A program made the position numbers and the translations under genes. Shown one piece after another: positions 7,791-17,531 of a stretch of 64,000 bases of DNA (position 1 is the first letter of the stretch; the number at the start of each line of letters is the position of its first letter). The notes under the pieces were generated by a model. It was not told the origin of the DNA. It was given only the letters and a program-made list of their open reading frames with translations, and ran no database searches. Location: positions 1-64,000 of the forward strand of contig NZ_VSEY01000015.1 of the NCBI RefSeq assembly GCF_008086045.1, in the 5' to 3' direction. This stretch comes from Nonomuraea sp. PA05. GTDB lineage: Bacteria > Actinomycetota > Actinomycetes > Streptosporangiales > Streptosporangiaceae.

Positions 7791-8543
7791 TCAGGAAAAG
7801 TTCGAAGAGATCCATTTGCCGATCCGGCGGACCAATTCCGGGGTCGCCGCCGACTCCGCATGCCCGAAACCCGGCTCGACCCAGAGCTCCTTCGGCTCCC
7901 TGGCGCCGGCGTAGAGTTGCCGGGCGTGATCAAGGGGGAAGAACGTGTCCGCGTCCCCGTGCACGATCAGCAGCGGCGCCGGCGAGATGAGCCCGGCGGC
8001 CTCGTGCGGCGGCATCGGGATCGGGTCCCACTGCCCCCGCGCGATCCGCGTGCGCTTGGCCACCCGCGCCGCCCACCGCCCGAACGGCTGCTCGATGGCC
8101 CAGTGCACCTGCCGCATGGGCTTGGTGCCCCGGTAGTACCAGCGGGCGGGGCCGCTCACGGCCACCACCGCGTCCACCCCGCCGCGCAGCCCCGCGTGCC
8201 GCACGGCCACCGCCGCGCCCATCGAGAACCCCACGACGACGACCTTGGTGTAGCCGATCACGCGGGCGTGCCTGACCGCCGCCTCCACGTCGAGGATCTC
8301 CAGGTCGCCCACCGTGGTCTCGCCGCCGGACCTGCCGTGGCCGCGGAAGTCGAAGGCGATCACGCCGCCGTACCCGCTCAGCACGTGCACGATGCGGCGG
8401 GCGGTGCGGTCCCGCCAGGACCCGGTGAAGCCGTGCGCCATCACGATCCCCACGTCCGTGCGGGCGGAGGGCGTGTGCGCGGCATCGATGCGGACCCCGT
8501 CCTCGGTTCTGAGCATGACGGGGAAGTTCGGCGCGAGAGGCAT
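7791..8543 (-). CDS. Alpha/beta hydrolase
   Basis: 250 residues, cytoplasmic, no signal peptide. The nucleophile elbow is G-F-S107-M-G, with the acid D197 or D199 in HGDADTF and the histidine H228 in GFGHAE. The oxyanion-side motif AHGFTGSW follows the first strands, and DFRGHGRSGG is the usual second motif. Together they indicate an esterase or acyl-thioesterase-like enzyme of the serine hydrolase superfamily. The gene starts 10 bp after the stop of the upstream STAND/LuxR regulator, so it is probably the last gene of that operon. The substrate is unknown; a link to acyl chemistry is suggested only by the neighbouring AMP-binding-like proteins. Confidence 0.88.
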   Translation of the reverse strand: MPLAPNFPVMLRTEDGVRIDAAHTPSARTDVGIVMAHGFTGSWRDRTARRIVHVLSGYGGVIAFDFRGHGRSGGETTVGDLEILDVEAAVRHARVIGYTKVVVVGFSMGAAVAVRHAGLRGGVDAVVAVSGPARWYYRGTKPMRQVHWAIEQPFGRWAARVAKRTRIARGQWDPIPMPPHEAAGLISPAPLLIVHGDADTFFPLDHARQLYAGAREPKELWVEPGFGHAESAATPELVRRIGKWISSNFS

Positions 8544-8553
8544 GGATATGAGG

Positions 8554-11031
8554 TTATGTCCGCTGCACGTCGATCCCGCGCTCGGCCGCCCACACCGCGA
8601 TCTGCGAGCGGGCGTCGAAGCCCAGCTTGTCCATGATGTTGGCGATGTGCCGGGCCACGGTGGCCGAGCTGATCACCAGCTCCGCGGCGATCGCCCGGTT
8701 GCTCAGGCCCTTGGTGAGCAGCACGGCGATCTCGCGCTCCCTCGGCGTCAGCCCGGCGTAGCGCGGGCCCGTCCCCAGGCCCGCGGGCAGCGGCCCCTGC
8801 CCCGCCTCACTGCCGGGCATCCGCCCCGCCTCACTGCCGGGCCCCTGTCCCGCCTCGCTGTCGAGCACCCGCCTGGCCACCTCGTCGGGCGGCCACTCCA
8901 TGCCCCTGGCCCACAGCAGCGTCACCCGGCCCTCACCCAGCTCTGCGCGGGCCAGCGCCAGCAGCTCCCGCACCCGCTTCGGCGTGCCGAACTGCCCGAT
9001 CGACTCGCGCAGCGCGCTGGCTGCCGCGCCGGCCAGCACGGCGCCCTCCAGGTCGCCCTGGGCCTGGGCCAGCGCCGACAGCGCGGACAGCGCCCGCACG
9101 ATGCCCCTGCGCTGCCCGGCCTTCCTGCTCAGCTCCAGGCCCGCGGTCACGTGCTTCCTGGCCGCGACGTGGTCACCCAGCCGCGCGGCCACCCGGCCGA
9201 GCTGGGCGTGGCAGCGCGCCAGCTCGACCTGGTTGTCCATGCCCTCCAGCAGCGGCAGCGCCCCGGTGTGATGCGACACGGCCGCCTCCAGGTCGCCCGC
9301 CGCCTCGGCCACCGCGCCGAGATGGGTCAGCGCCCTGGCCTGCGTCCAGTGGTGGTTCGCCTCCCTGCCCAGCGCGAGCGCATCCTCGCCGTAGCGCTGC
9401 GCCTGCCGCAGCCGCCCCTGGAACAGCGCCAGGTTGAGCTGGGCGATCCGCACCGTGGCCAGGTTGAACGGGTCGTCGTGCGCGGTCGCCGCCGCCTCCA
9501 GCTCCTCCAGGTACCGCAGCGCCCGCTCGGTCTGCCCGGTGCGGAAGAACACGGTCAGCGCCACGCTGTAGGTGATGCCCAGCCAGTGCGTGTACGGATG
9601 CCGCTTCTGCTCCTCCACCCCCTGCACGATCAGCTCCTCGGCCCGCACCAGCTCGTCGGCCAGCTCCAGCCCGTACGCCAGCGCGCCCGCCGCCACCGCG
9701 ACGACGTGGTCGGGCACCTCGGCCAGGTCCAGCGCGAGCAGCCGCTCGTGCCAGCCGACGCTCTCGCCCAGGTCGCCGCGGACGGCCAGGATCGCCAGCG
9801 CCGCCCGCGCCAGCCGCAGCCCGACCACCGGCTGCCGCGACTCCACCGCCCAGTCGATCGCGATCCTGCAGTCCTCCAGCAGCGTGCGCCCCCTGCTGAA
9901 GTACGCGAACCGCTGCGGCCACGGCATCCGGGGCTCCAGCGAGCCGCCCTCGTAGCAGCGTTCCAGCTCCTCGCACATCACCAGCAGGTGCCTGTCACGC
10001 AGCTTGACGTCCTCCCCCACCTCCTCCAGACGGTCGGCGGCGTACTGGCGGATGGTCTCCAGCAGGCGGTAACGGCCTGAGCCGCCCTGGTGCAGGACCA
10101 GCGACTTGTCCACCAGGCCGCCGAGCAGGTCGAGCAGCTCGGCCCTGCGCACGATCCCGCCGTCGGCGCACACCCGCTCGGCCAGCCCTAGGTCGAACAG
10201 CCCTGCGAACACCGACAGCCGCCGCAGCAGCACCCGCTCCTTGGGCCTGAGCAGGTCGTGGCTCCACTCCACCGTGGCCAGCAGGGTGCGCTGCCGGGCG
10301 GGAGCCGTGCGGGGGCCCTTGGTGAGCAGCGTGAACCGGTCGCCGATCCGGTCGGCGATGCGGCCGGGGCTCAGCAGGCTGGTACGGGCCGCCGCCAGCT
10401 CCAGGGCCAGCGGCAGGCCGTCGAGCGCCCGGCACAGGCGTACGACGTCGGGCATGCGCTCCGTCACCCCGCGCGCCCCGACCGCCAGCGACCGCTCCAC
10501 GAACAGCAGCACGGACTCGGCGTCGGGATGCCGCTCGTCGGGCAGCTCCAGCGGCGGCACCCGCCAGACCAGCTCCCCCTGGATGCGCAGCGGCTCCCGG
10601 CTGGTGAGCAGGAAGCGCACGCCGGGACACTCGGCGACGAGCGCGGCCACCAGCTCTGCGCAGCGCTGCACCAGGTGCTCGCAGTTGTCCAGCACGATCA
10701 GCGTGCCGGCGTCGCGCAGGCGCAGGCGCAGGCCGTCGAGCAGCCGCCCGGGGATCTCGTCGCGCACGCCCAGCACGCCCGCCAGCTCGATCTCCACCAG
10801 GGCGGGATCGCCGATGCGGGCCAGCTCGACCAGCCACACGCCGTCGGCGAACCAGGGCCGCGCCTGCGCCGCCACGCGCAGCGCCAGCCGGGTCTTGCCG
10901 ATGCCGCCCACACCGCTCAGCGTGATCACACGTTCCGCGCGGACCAGCGCGCTCAGCTCCGAGACGTCACGTTCGCGGCCGATGAAGCGGTTGGGCTCTA
11001 CGGGAAGGTTGTGCGGGGCTTGCACAGTCAT
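8554..11031 (-). CDS. STAND ATPase / LuxR-type transcriptional regulator, paralogue 1
   Basis: 825 residues. Order of domains: NB-ARC-type ATPase (about 15-330) with Walker A GVGGIGKT (residues 40-47) and Walker B-like LIVLDNCEHLV; a long TPR-like helical region (about 340-730); and a LuxR helix-turn-helix at the C-terminus (about 765-820, LTPREREIAVLLTKGLSNRAI). Such proteins are signal-dependent switches that oligomerise on ligand and ATP binding and then activate transcription. It lacks the N-terminal SARP domain of AfsR. It is closely similar along its length to the protein at 11579-13993. A 24-bp repeat coded three times forms an 8-residue repeated linker before the DNA-binding domain. 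The ligand is unknown. Confidence 0.9.
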   Translation of the reverse strand: MTVQAPHNLPVEPNRFIGRERDVSELSALVRAERVITLSGVGGIGKTRLALRVAAQARPWFADGVWLVELARIGDPALVEIELAGVLGVRDEIPGRLLDGLRLRLRDAGTLIVLDNCEHLVQRCAELVAALVAECPGVRFLLTSREPLRIQGELVWRVPPLELPDERHPDAESVLLFVERSLAVGARGVTERMPDVVRLCRALDGLPLALELAAARTSLLSPGRIADRIGDRFTLLTKGPRTAPARQRTLLATVEWSHDLLRPKERVLLRRLSVFAGLFDLGLAERVCADGGIVRRAELLDLLGGLVDKSLVLHQGGSGRYRLLETIRQYAADRLEEVGEDVKLRDRHLLVMCEELERCYEGGSLEPRMPWPQRFAYFSRGRTLLEDCRIAIDWAVESRQPVVGLRLARAALAILAVRGDLGESVGWHERLLALDLAEVPDHVVAVAAGALAYGLELADELVRAEELIVQGVEEQKRHPYTHWLGITYSVALTVFFRTGQTERALRYLEELEAAATAHDDPFNLATVRIAQLNLALFQGRLRQAQRYGEDALALGREANHHWTQARALTHLGAVAEAAGDLEAAVSHHTGALPLLEGMDNQVELARCHAQLGRVAARLGDHVAARKHVTAGLELSRKAGQRRGIVRALSALSALAQAQGDLEGAVLAGAAASALRESIGQFGTPKRVRELLALARAELGEGRVTLLWARGMEWPPDEVARRVLDSEAGQGPGSEAGRMPGSEAGQGPLPAGLGTGPRYAGLTPREREIAVLLTKGLSNRAIAAELVISSATVARHIANIMDKLGFDARSQIAVWAAERGIDVQRT
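8793..8864. repeat. 24-bp tandem repeat (x3) inside the LuxR paralogue 1 linker
   Basis: Three 24-bp units (8793-8816, 8817-8840, 8841-8864) encode the 8-residue unit SEAGQGPG with variants. The repeat is in frame and absent from paralogue 2, so it arose after the duplication or was lost from the other copy. Confidence 0.85.
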
Positions 11032-11120
11032 GGTCGGGGCCCAGATCGGTCGCGGGAGGCTCTCCTACGAGCCAAGTCTCCCTCTCACCGGGCCTGCGTG
11101 CGATCACTTTGCGTGCAGAG

Positions 11121-11501
11121 TCAGCAACCCGTCGGATACGAATGTGAGTCGCTCAGGTCTGCGACGCTCATGACGATCCGCACGCGTGACTCCTCGGCCG
11201 CGTCGAGGGCCTGGCGGACGTTGGAGATCATCACTCGCGCGCCGCTCTCCTGGATGCGGTCCCGCAGCGTGGCGGTGTCGAGATCGGGCGGCAGCGGCCA
11301 GACGACGCCGCCCGCCGCGATCACCGCGTTGGTCGACACCAGCAGGTCGGGCCCCACGGGCAAACAGATGAGCACGGTGTCTCCAGCGCGCACTCCTCTG
11401 CGTCGCAACTGGACGGTCGCGACCGCGGACCTCTCGTCCAGTTGCTCCTCGGTGAGCTTCAGGCCCGTGCCCGAGTCCACCATCACGATGCGCTCATCCA
11501 T
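11121..11501 (-). CDS. Truncated AMP-binding (adenylate-forming) domain protein, short form
   Basis: 126 residues from the ATG at 11501 (an in-frame GTG at 11510 is an alternative). Residues about 12-95 match the N-terminal subdomain of acyl-CoA synthetases and adenylation domains: a TG-x-LT start, LRRRGVRAGDTVLICLPVGP, then AVIAAGGVVWPLPP. Everything after that is missing, including the ATP-binding SGTTG loop and the C-terminal lysine domain, so it cannot adenylate anything. It aligns with the longer fragment at 14046-14789, and each lies directly upstream of a STAND/LuxR gene. It might be a decayed enzyme or a retained small binding module; the conserved pairing favours a function. The stop is 89 bp before the LuxR start. 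Confidence 0.65.
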   Translation of the reverse strand: MDERIVMVDSGTGLKLTEEQLDERSAVATVQLRRRGVRAGDTVLICLPVGPDLLVSTNAVIAAGGVVWPLPPDLDTATLRDRIQESGARVMISNVRQALDAAEESRVRIVMSVADLSDSHSYPTGC

Positions 11502-11578
11502 GTCGCCCACCGTAGGGAGGGCGTCTCATGCACACATGGGGCGGAATATGCAGATCCCTATGCAGAACTCGGCGGTGC

Positions 11579-13993
11579 TCACGGGATGTTCTGCTGGTGC
11601 TCGGTGGCCCACACCGCGATCTGCGCCCGTGAGGTGTAACCGAGCTTCTCCATGATGTTGGCGATGTGCCGGGCCACCGTCGCCGGGCTGATCACCAACT
11701 CCTCGGCGATCGCCCGGTTGGACAGCCCGCGGGTGAGCAGCCCGGCGATCTCCCGCTCGCGCGCGGTCAGCAGCGAGTGCTTGACCGGCTCGGCCGCCAC
11801 CGGCGCCTTCGGCGTGAGCCGCTCGCCCGCCAGCACGTGCCGGGTGGCGTCGTCCGGGCTCATCGCCCGGCCGCGCGACCACAACGAGGTCGTGCGCCCC
11901 TCGCCCAGCTTGGTGCGGGCCCGCACGAGCAGCTCCTCGATCCTGGTCGTGGCCGAATGCTGCCCGATCGACTCGCGCAGCCCGGCCGCCGCCGCGGCGG
12001 TCAGCACCGCGCCGTCCAGGTCGCCCTCGCACTCGGCCAGCACCGACAGCCCGACCAGGCAGCGGGCCACGCCCTGCCGCTGCCCGGTGGCCCGCGCCAG
12101 CTCCAGGCTGGCGGTCAGTTGCTCGCGCGCGGCGCCGAACTCGTGCAGCATCGCCGCCACCCTGCCGATCCGCGCCAGGCACCGGGTCAGCTCGGGGTCG
12201 GCGCCCAGCTCGCTCAGCCAGGGCACCGCCATCTCGTACTGGGACCTGGCGGCCACCAGGTCGCCGCGCGCCTCGGCCACCGAGCCGAGCTGCACCGCCG
12301 TCCTGGCCATCAGCCAGCGGTGGCCGTGCTCGCGCGCCCGCGCCAGCGCCTCCTCGCCGTGCCGCTGCGCCTCCCGCAGCCGGCCGCGCACCAGCGCCAC
12401 CGCCGACAGCCCGAGCATCCCCGTCGCCTGGTTCCAGGTGTCGCCCGCGCGGGTGGCCAGGGCCAGGCCCTCCTCCGCGTGGTGCAGCGCGTCGTCGGTG
12501 CGGCCCATCCGCAGCAGCACCATGACGACGAGGCTGTGCATGACGCAGCGCGGGAACATGTCGCCCGGCGACATCGCGGTCAGGCTCGCCTCTGCCACCT
12601 CCAGCGAACGGCTCAGCTCGTCGCGCGCCTCCAGCCCGTACGCGAGGTACGCCTTGGCGTGCGCCACCTGGTCGGCGGGCACCCCGTCCGAGCCGAGCGA
12701 GAGCAGCCGCTCGATCCAGCCGACGATCTCCGTCACGTTGCCGCCCAGCGGCAGCAGCCCCGTGCTGGTCCTGCACAGCCGCAGGCCCGCCGGCACGTTG
12801 CCGGACTCCACCGCCCACTCCAGGGCGACCCGCTGGTCGTCGAGCAGGCCCCGGCTGGCGGTCAGCGCGTCCAGCCGCGCCTGCCACGGCACGCCGGGCG
12901 CCACCATCTCGGCCGTGAAGTGCCGCTCCTGCAGCTCGCACAGCACGTCGAGGTGCCGCTGGCGCAGCACCTCCCGCTCGCCGGCCTGTTCGAGCCGCTC
13001 CACGGCGTATCGCTTGATGGTCTCCAGCAGCCAGTAGCGCCTGCGGCTCTCGTCGCACAGCACGAGCGACTTGTCCACCAGCCCGCCGAGCAGGTCGACG
13101 ATCTCGCCCTCGGGGATGGGCCGCTCGGTGCACACCTGCTCGGCCAGGTCGAGGTCGAAATCACCGGCGAACACCGACAACCGCCGCAACAGCACCTGCT
13201 CCTTGGCCGAGAGCAGGTCGTAGCTCCACTCGACGGCCGCCAGCAGCGTGCGCTGGCGGGGCGGAGCGGTACGGCCGCCGGTGGTCAGCAGCGAGAACCG
13301 GTCGTCGATGCGGTCGGCGATCTGGCCGGGGCTCAGCAGGCTCGTACGGGCCGCGGCCAGCTCCAGCGCCAGCGGCAGCCCGTCGAGCGCCCGGCACAGC
13401 CGCACCACGTCGGGCAGGCTCTCCGGCCCCAGTCTGGTGCCCGCCGCCGCCGCCCGGTCCATGAACAGCTGCACGGACTCGGCGGCGGGCGTGGCCGGGT
13501 CGGGCAGGTCGAGCGGCGGCACCCGCCAGATCAGCTCGCTGGCGATGCGCAGCGGCTCGCGGCTGGTGGCCAGGATGCGCAGCCACGGGCAGCCCGCGAC
13601 CAGTGCGGCGGCCAGCTCCGCGCACTTGTCGACCAGGTGCTCGCAGTTGTCGAGCAGCAGCAGGCAGCGCTGGTCGCGCAGCCGCGCCGTCATCGTGTCG
13701 AGCAGCGGCCTGGCGCTCTCCTCGCACAGGCCGAGCACGCGCGCCACCTCCTGCTCGACCAGCTCGGCACGGCTCAGCCTGGCCAGCTCCACCAGCCACA
13801 GCCCGTCCGGGTACGACCGCACCATCCCGGCCGCCACCTGGAGGGCCAGCCGGGTCTTGCCGATGCCGCCGACCCCGCACAGCGTGACCACCCGCGTCTC
13901 GCCGAACAGGGCGTGCAGGTCGTCGAGGTCGCGCTCGCGGCCGACGAACCGGTTGGGCTCTGCCGGAAGGTTGTGCCGGGGGGTATCTGGCAT
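11579..13993 (-). CDS. STAND ATPase / LuxR-type transcriptional regulator, paralogue 2
   Basis: 804 residues from the ATG at 13993, chosen because AGGGTGAG lies just upstream and because the N-terminus then matches paralogue 1 (HNLP-x-EPNRF-x-GRERD). The layout is the same: Walker A GVGGIGKT, a DNCEHLV Walker B region, TPR-like middle and a C-terminal LuxR helix-turn-helix (LTAREREIAGLLTRGLSNRAI). Long identical blocks, such as VRLCRALDGLPLALELAAARTSLLSPG (quoted in part), show that the two genes are paralogues by local duplication. The gap to the upstream truncated AMP-binding gene is 52 bp. Signal and targets are unknown; the flanking operon is the obvious candidate target. Confidence 0.9.
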   Translation of the reverse strand: MPDTPRHNLPAEPNRFVGRERDLDDLHALFGETRVVTLCGVGGIGKTRLALQVAAGMVRSYPDGLWLVELARLSRAELVEQEVARVLGLCEESARPLLDTMTARLRDQRCLLLLDNCEHLVDKCAELAAALVAGCPWLRILATSREPLRIASELIWRVPPLDLPDPATPAAESVQLFMDRAAAAGTRLGPESLPDVVRLCRALDGLPLALELAAARTSLLSPGQIADRIDDRFSLLTTGGRTAPPRQRTLLAAVEWSYDLLSAKEQVLLRRLSVFAGDFDLDLAEQVCTERPIPEGEIVDLLGGLVDKSLVLCDESRRRYWLLETIKRYAVERLEQAGEREVLRQRHLDVLCELQERHFTAEMVAPGVPWQARLDALTASRGLLDDQRVALEWAVESGNVPAGLRLCRTSTGLLPLGGNVTEIVGWIERLLSLGSDGVPADQVAHAKAYLAYGLEARDELSRSLEVAEASLTAMSPGDMFPRCVMHSLVVMVLLRMGRTDDALHHAEEGLALATRAGDTWNQATGMLGLSAVALVRGRLREAQRHGEEALARAREHGHRWLMARTAVQLGSVAEARGDLVAARSQYEMAVPWLSELGADPELTRCLARIGRVAAMLHEFGAAREQLTASLELARATGQRQGVARCLVGLSVLAECEGDLDGAVLTAAAAAGLRESIGQHSATTRIEELLVRARTKLGEGRTTSLWSRGRAMSPDDATRHVLAGERLTPKAPVAAEPVKHSLLTAREREIAGLLTRGLSNRAIAEELVISPATVARHIANIMEKLGYTSRAQIAVWATEHQQNIP

Positions 13994-14045
13994 GTGCTCA
14001 CCCTGCGTCGCGGAAGGATCACACTCTCCCACAGTGTCGCACTTT

Positions 14046-14789
14046 TCACAGGCCAAGCGAGCTCACGACCGCCCTTTCGTCCACGACACGCAGGATGGGG
14101 TCGCCGAGCAGCCTCCTGGCCAGGTCGTACGGCGCCACGACCATGGTGGCGCGCCGCTCCTGGGCCAGCACGCGGCAGCCGACGAGGCTCGGTTCGTGGG
14201 CGACCACGACATGGGCACCGGCCGTCATCGCTAAATCGATCACCCGCAGCCCGCGGAACGGCTCGCTCACCGCGCTGATGACGACGTCGTCCTTGCCGAC
14301 CACCAGCCGGGTGGCCAGCCTGCGCAGGTCGGTCGCCAGCTCGGTGTTGTCGAACAGGCGCGTGCCGTCGAGCGTGAGCGCGGGCCCGGCCAGCGGCCCG
14401 AACTCGACCATGCCCGCGGTCAGCAGCTCCGTGAACGATCTGGCGCCCGGCGTCGGCCGGAACGCGAAGACCTGGTCCACTTTCACGGCGGCGGGGTCGT
14501 AGTGGTCCTGGGCGATCATCAGGCGGGCGCTGCCGGTGGCCGAGAGCACCGCCACGCCGCCGGCCCAGGCGACGGCGTGCACGGCCACGGGCATGTTCGC
14601 GCCGAGCGGCACGTTGATGAGCACGTGGTCGCCGTAGCGCAGGCCCTGCGCCCGCAGCCCGGCGGCGGCACGGGTGACCCGCCGGACGAAGGCGGTGTAG
14701 GACAGCACCTCGCCGGTCCTGACGTCGCTCACCGCCGGCTGCTCGCCCTGCATCGGTGCCGCCGCCATCACGAGCTCTGTCCAGGTCAT
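14046..14789 (-). CDS. Catalytically incomplete AMP-binding domain protein, long form
   Basis: 247 residues from the ATG at 14789 (GTG 14795 also possible). The fold order of an adenylate-forming N-domain can be followed: VLSYTAFVRRVTRAAAGLRA, YGDHVLINVPLGAN, AWAGGVAVL, then DVVISAVSEPF, AMTAGAHVVVA and ATMVVAPYDLARRLLGD. However, the P-loop where SGTTG-x-PKG belongs is replaced by an unrelated LDGTRLF segment. The protein stops before the A5-A10 motifs and the mobile C-terminal domain. It therefore appears to be a pseudoenzyme that might still bind an acyl or aryl acid. It is the first gene of the cluster and faces a TetR regulator. A sensor-accessory role for the STAND regulator is inference. 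Confidence 0.7.
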   Translation of the reverse strand: MTWTELVMAAAPMQGEQPAVSDVRTGEVLSYTAFVRRVTRAAAGLRAQGLRYGDHVLINVPLGANMPVAVHAVAWAGGVAVLSATGSARLMIAQDHYDPAAVKVDQVFAFRPTPGARSFTELLTAGMVEFGPLAGPALTLDGTRLFDNTELATDLRRLATRLVVGKDDVVISAVSEPFRGLRVIDLAMTAGAHVVVAHEPSLVGCRVLAQERRATMVVAPYDLARRLLGDPILRVVDERAVVSSLGL

Positions 14790-14826
14790 GAGCACAATCT
14801 AGGTACCGGGACCAAGATTGCCATGC

Positions 14827-14838
14827 GCACAATTGTGC
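14827..14838. promoter_or_regulatory. Palindromic operator candidate between tetR and the AMP-binding/LuxR cluster
   Basis: GCACAATTGTGC is a perfect 12-bp palindrome in the divergent gap; a further half-site GCACAAT lies at 14792-14798. Position and symmetry suit autoregulation by the TetR protein and control of the facing cluster. Confidence 0.55.
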
Positions 14839-14867
14839 AACCCCCTATGTATGTAGAGGCTTGTCCC

Positions 14868-15407
14868 ATGGGGGAAGACCGCATTTTGGACGCGGCCTAC
14901 GCGGGGATGCTGGAGCAGGGGCTGCGAAAGCTGACAATGGACGACGTCGCGCGGCGCGCGGGCCTGGCCCGCATCACCGTCTACCGGCGCTTCGCCCGCA
15001 AGAACGACCTCATCCAGGCGGTGATCACCCGCGAGCTGAGGCGTTTCCTGCACGCGTTCGAGCAGGCGCTCGCGCCCCTGCCGTCGCATGCCGACCAGGT
15101 GGCGGAGGGATTCGCGATCACCTTGCGGCTGGTGCGCGGCCACCGGCTGCTGAGCAGGCTGCTGGCCACCGAGCCGGAGACGATCCTGCCGCTGCTGACG
15201 CTGGAGGCGGGCCCGTACCTGGCGATGGCGCGCGACTATCTCACGGCGCACGTGGGCGACGCGGAGGTGGCGGAGACGTTCGTCCGGATCGCGCTGTCGT
15301 TCGTGCTGGTGCCCGCCAGCGCGATCCCGTTGCTCAACGATGACGACGCCCGCGCGTACGCTCGCCGCCACCTCGTCCCGCTCCTGCCATCAGAGGGGAT
15401 CAACTAG
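14868..15407 (+). CDS. TetR/AcrR family transcriptional regulator
   Basis: 179 residues from the ATG at 14868. ATGs at 14823 and 14847 are in frame, but the first would put the palindrome at 14827-14838 inside the gene. The helix-turn-helix (about residues 5-50) reads MDDVARRAGLARITVYRRFARKNDL. The remaining residues form the helical effector domain. The gene is divergent from the AMP-binding/STAND-LuxR cluster and probably represses it and itself. It ends 57 bp before typA, which is unlikely to share its regulation. Ligand unknown; an acyl-type ligand is a guess from the neighbours. Confidence 0.87.
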   Translation: MGEDRILDAAYAGMLEQGLRKLTMDDVARRAGLARITVYRRFARKNDLIQAVITRELRRFLHAFEQALAPLPSHADQVAEGFAITLRLVRGHRLLSRLLATEPETILPLLTLEAGPYLAMARDYLTAHVGDAEVAETFVRIALSFVLVPASAIPLLNDDDARAYARRHLVPLLPSEGIN

Positions 15408-15464
15408 ACTTAGGAGGTCGCGACTTCGCGCGGCCGCCCCCACGACACAGAGCGAGACGTCATC

Positions 15465-17315
<1,851 letters not shown>

Positions 17316-17329
17316 CGAAAACCTTCATC

Positions 17330-17372
17330 GAAGCCGCGTTTTGCTCGCTTTTCGCGAACAAAACGCGGCTTC
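17330..17372 (+). terminator. Terminator after typA
   Basis: A perfect 14-bp stem (17330-17343 with 17359-17372), the outer part GC-rich and the inner part TTTTG/CAAAA, with a 15-nt loop. It starts 14 bp after the typA stop codon. Confidence 0.85.
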
Positions 17373-17531
17373 GCGGTAAGTGCGGGAAGTAAGTGTCCCG
17401 GCTCCGCCACGTGCGATGGATGAACTCTCCCGGGTCAGGCCGTAAAGAAAAGTTGTCATGGGAGCAGCTGTAATCACACCGTAACCCCGCGAGATATAAC
17501 AAATCACGCATGCCGGAGAATCATCCAAATT

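Noticed and set aside
17375..17531. Possible riboswitch upstream of the large membrane protein gene
   Set aside because: The leader has an A+T-rich promoter-like part, but I could not find the core elements of the ydaO, cobalamin or other actinobacterial riboswitches.
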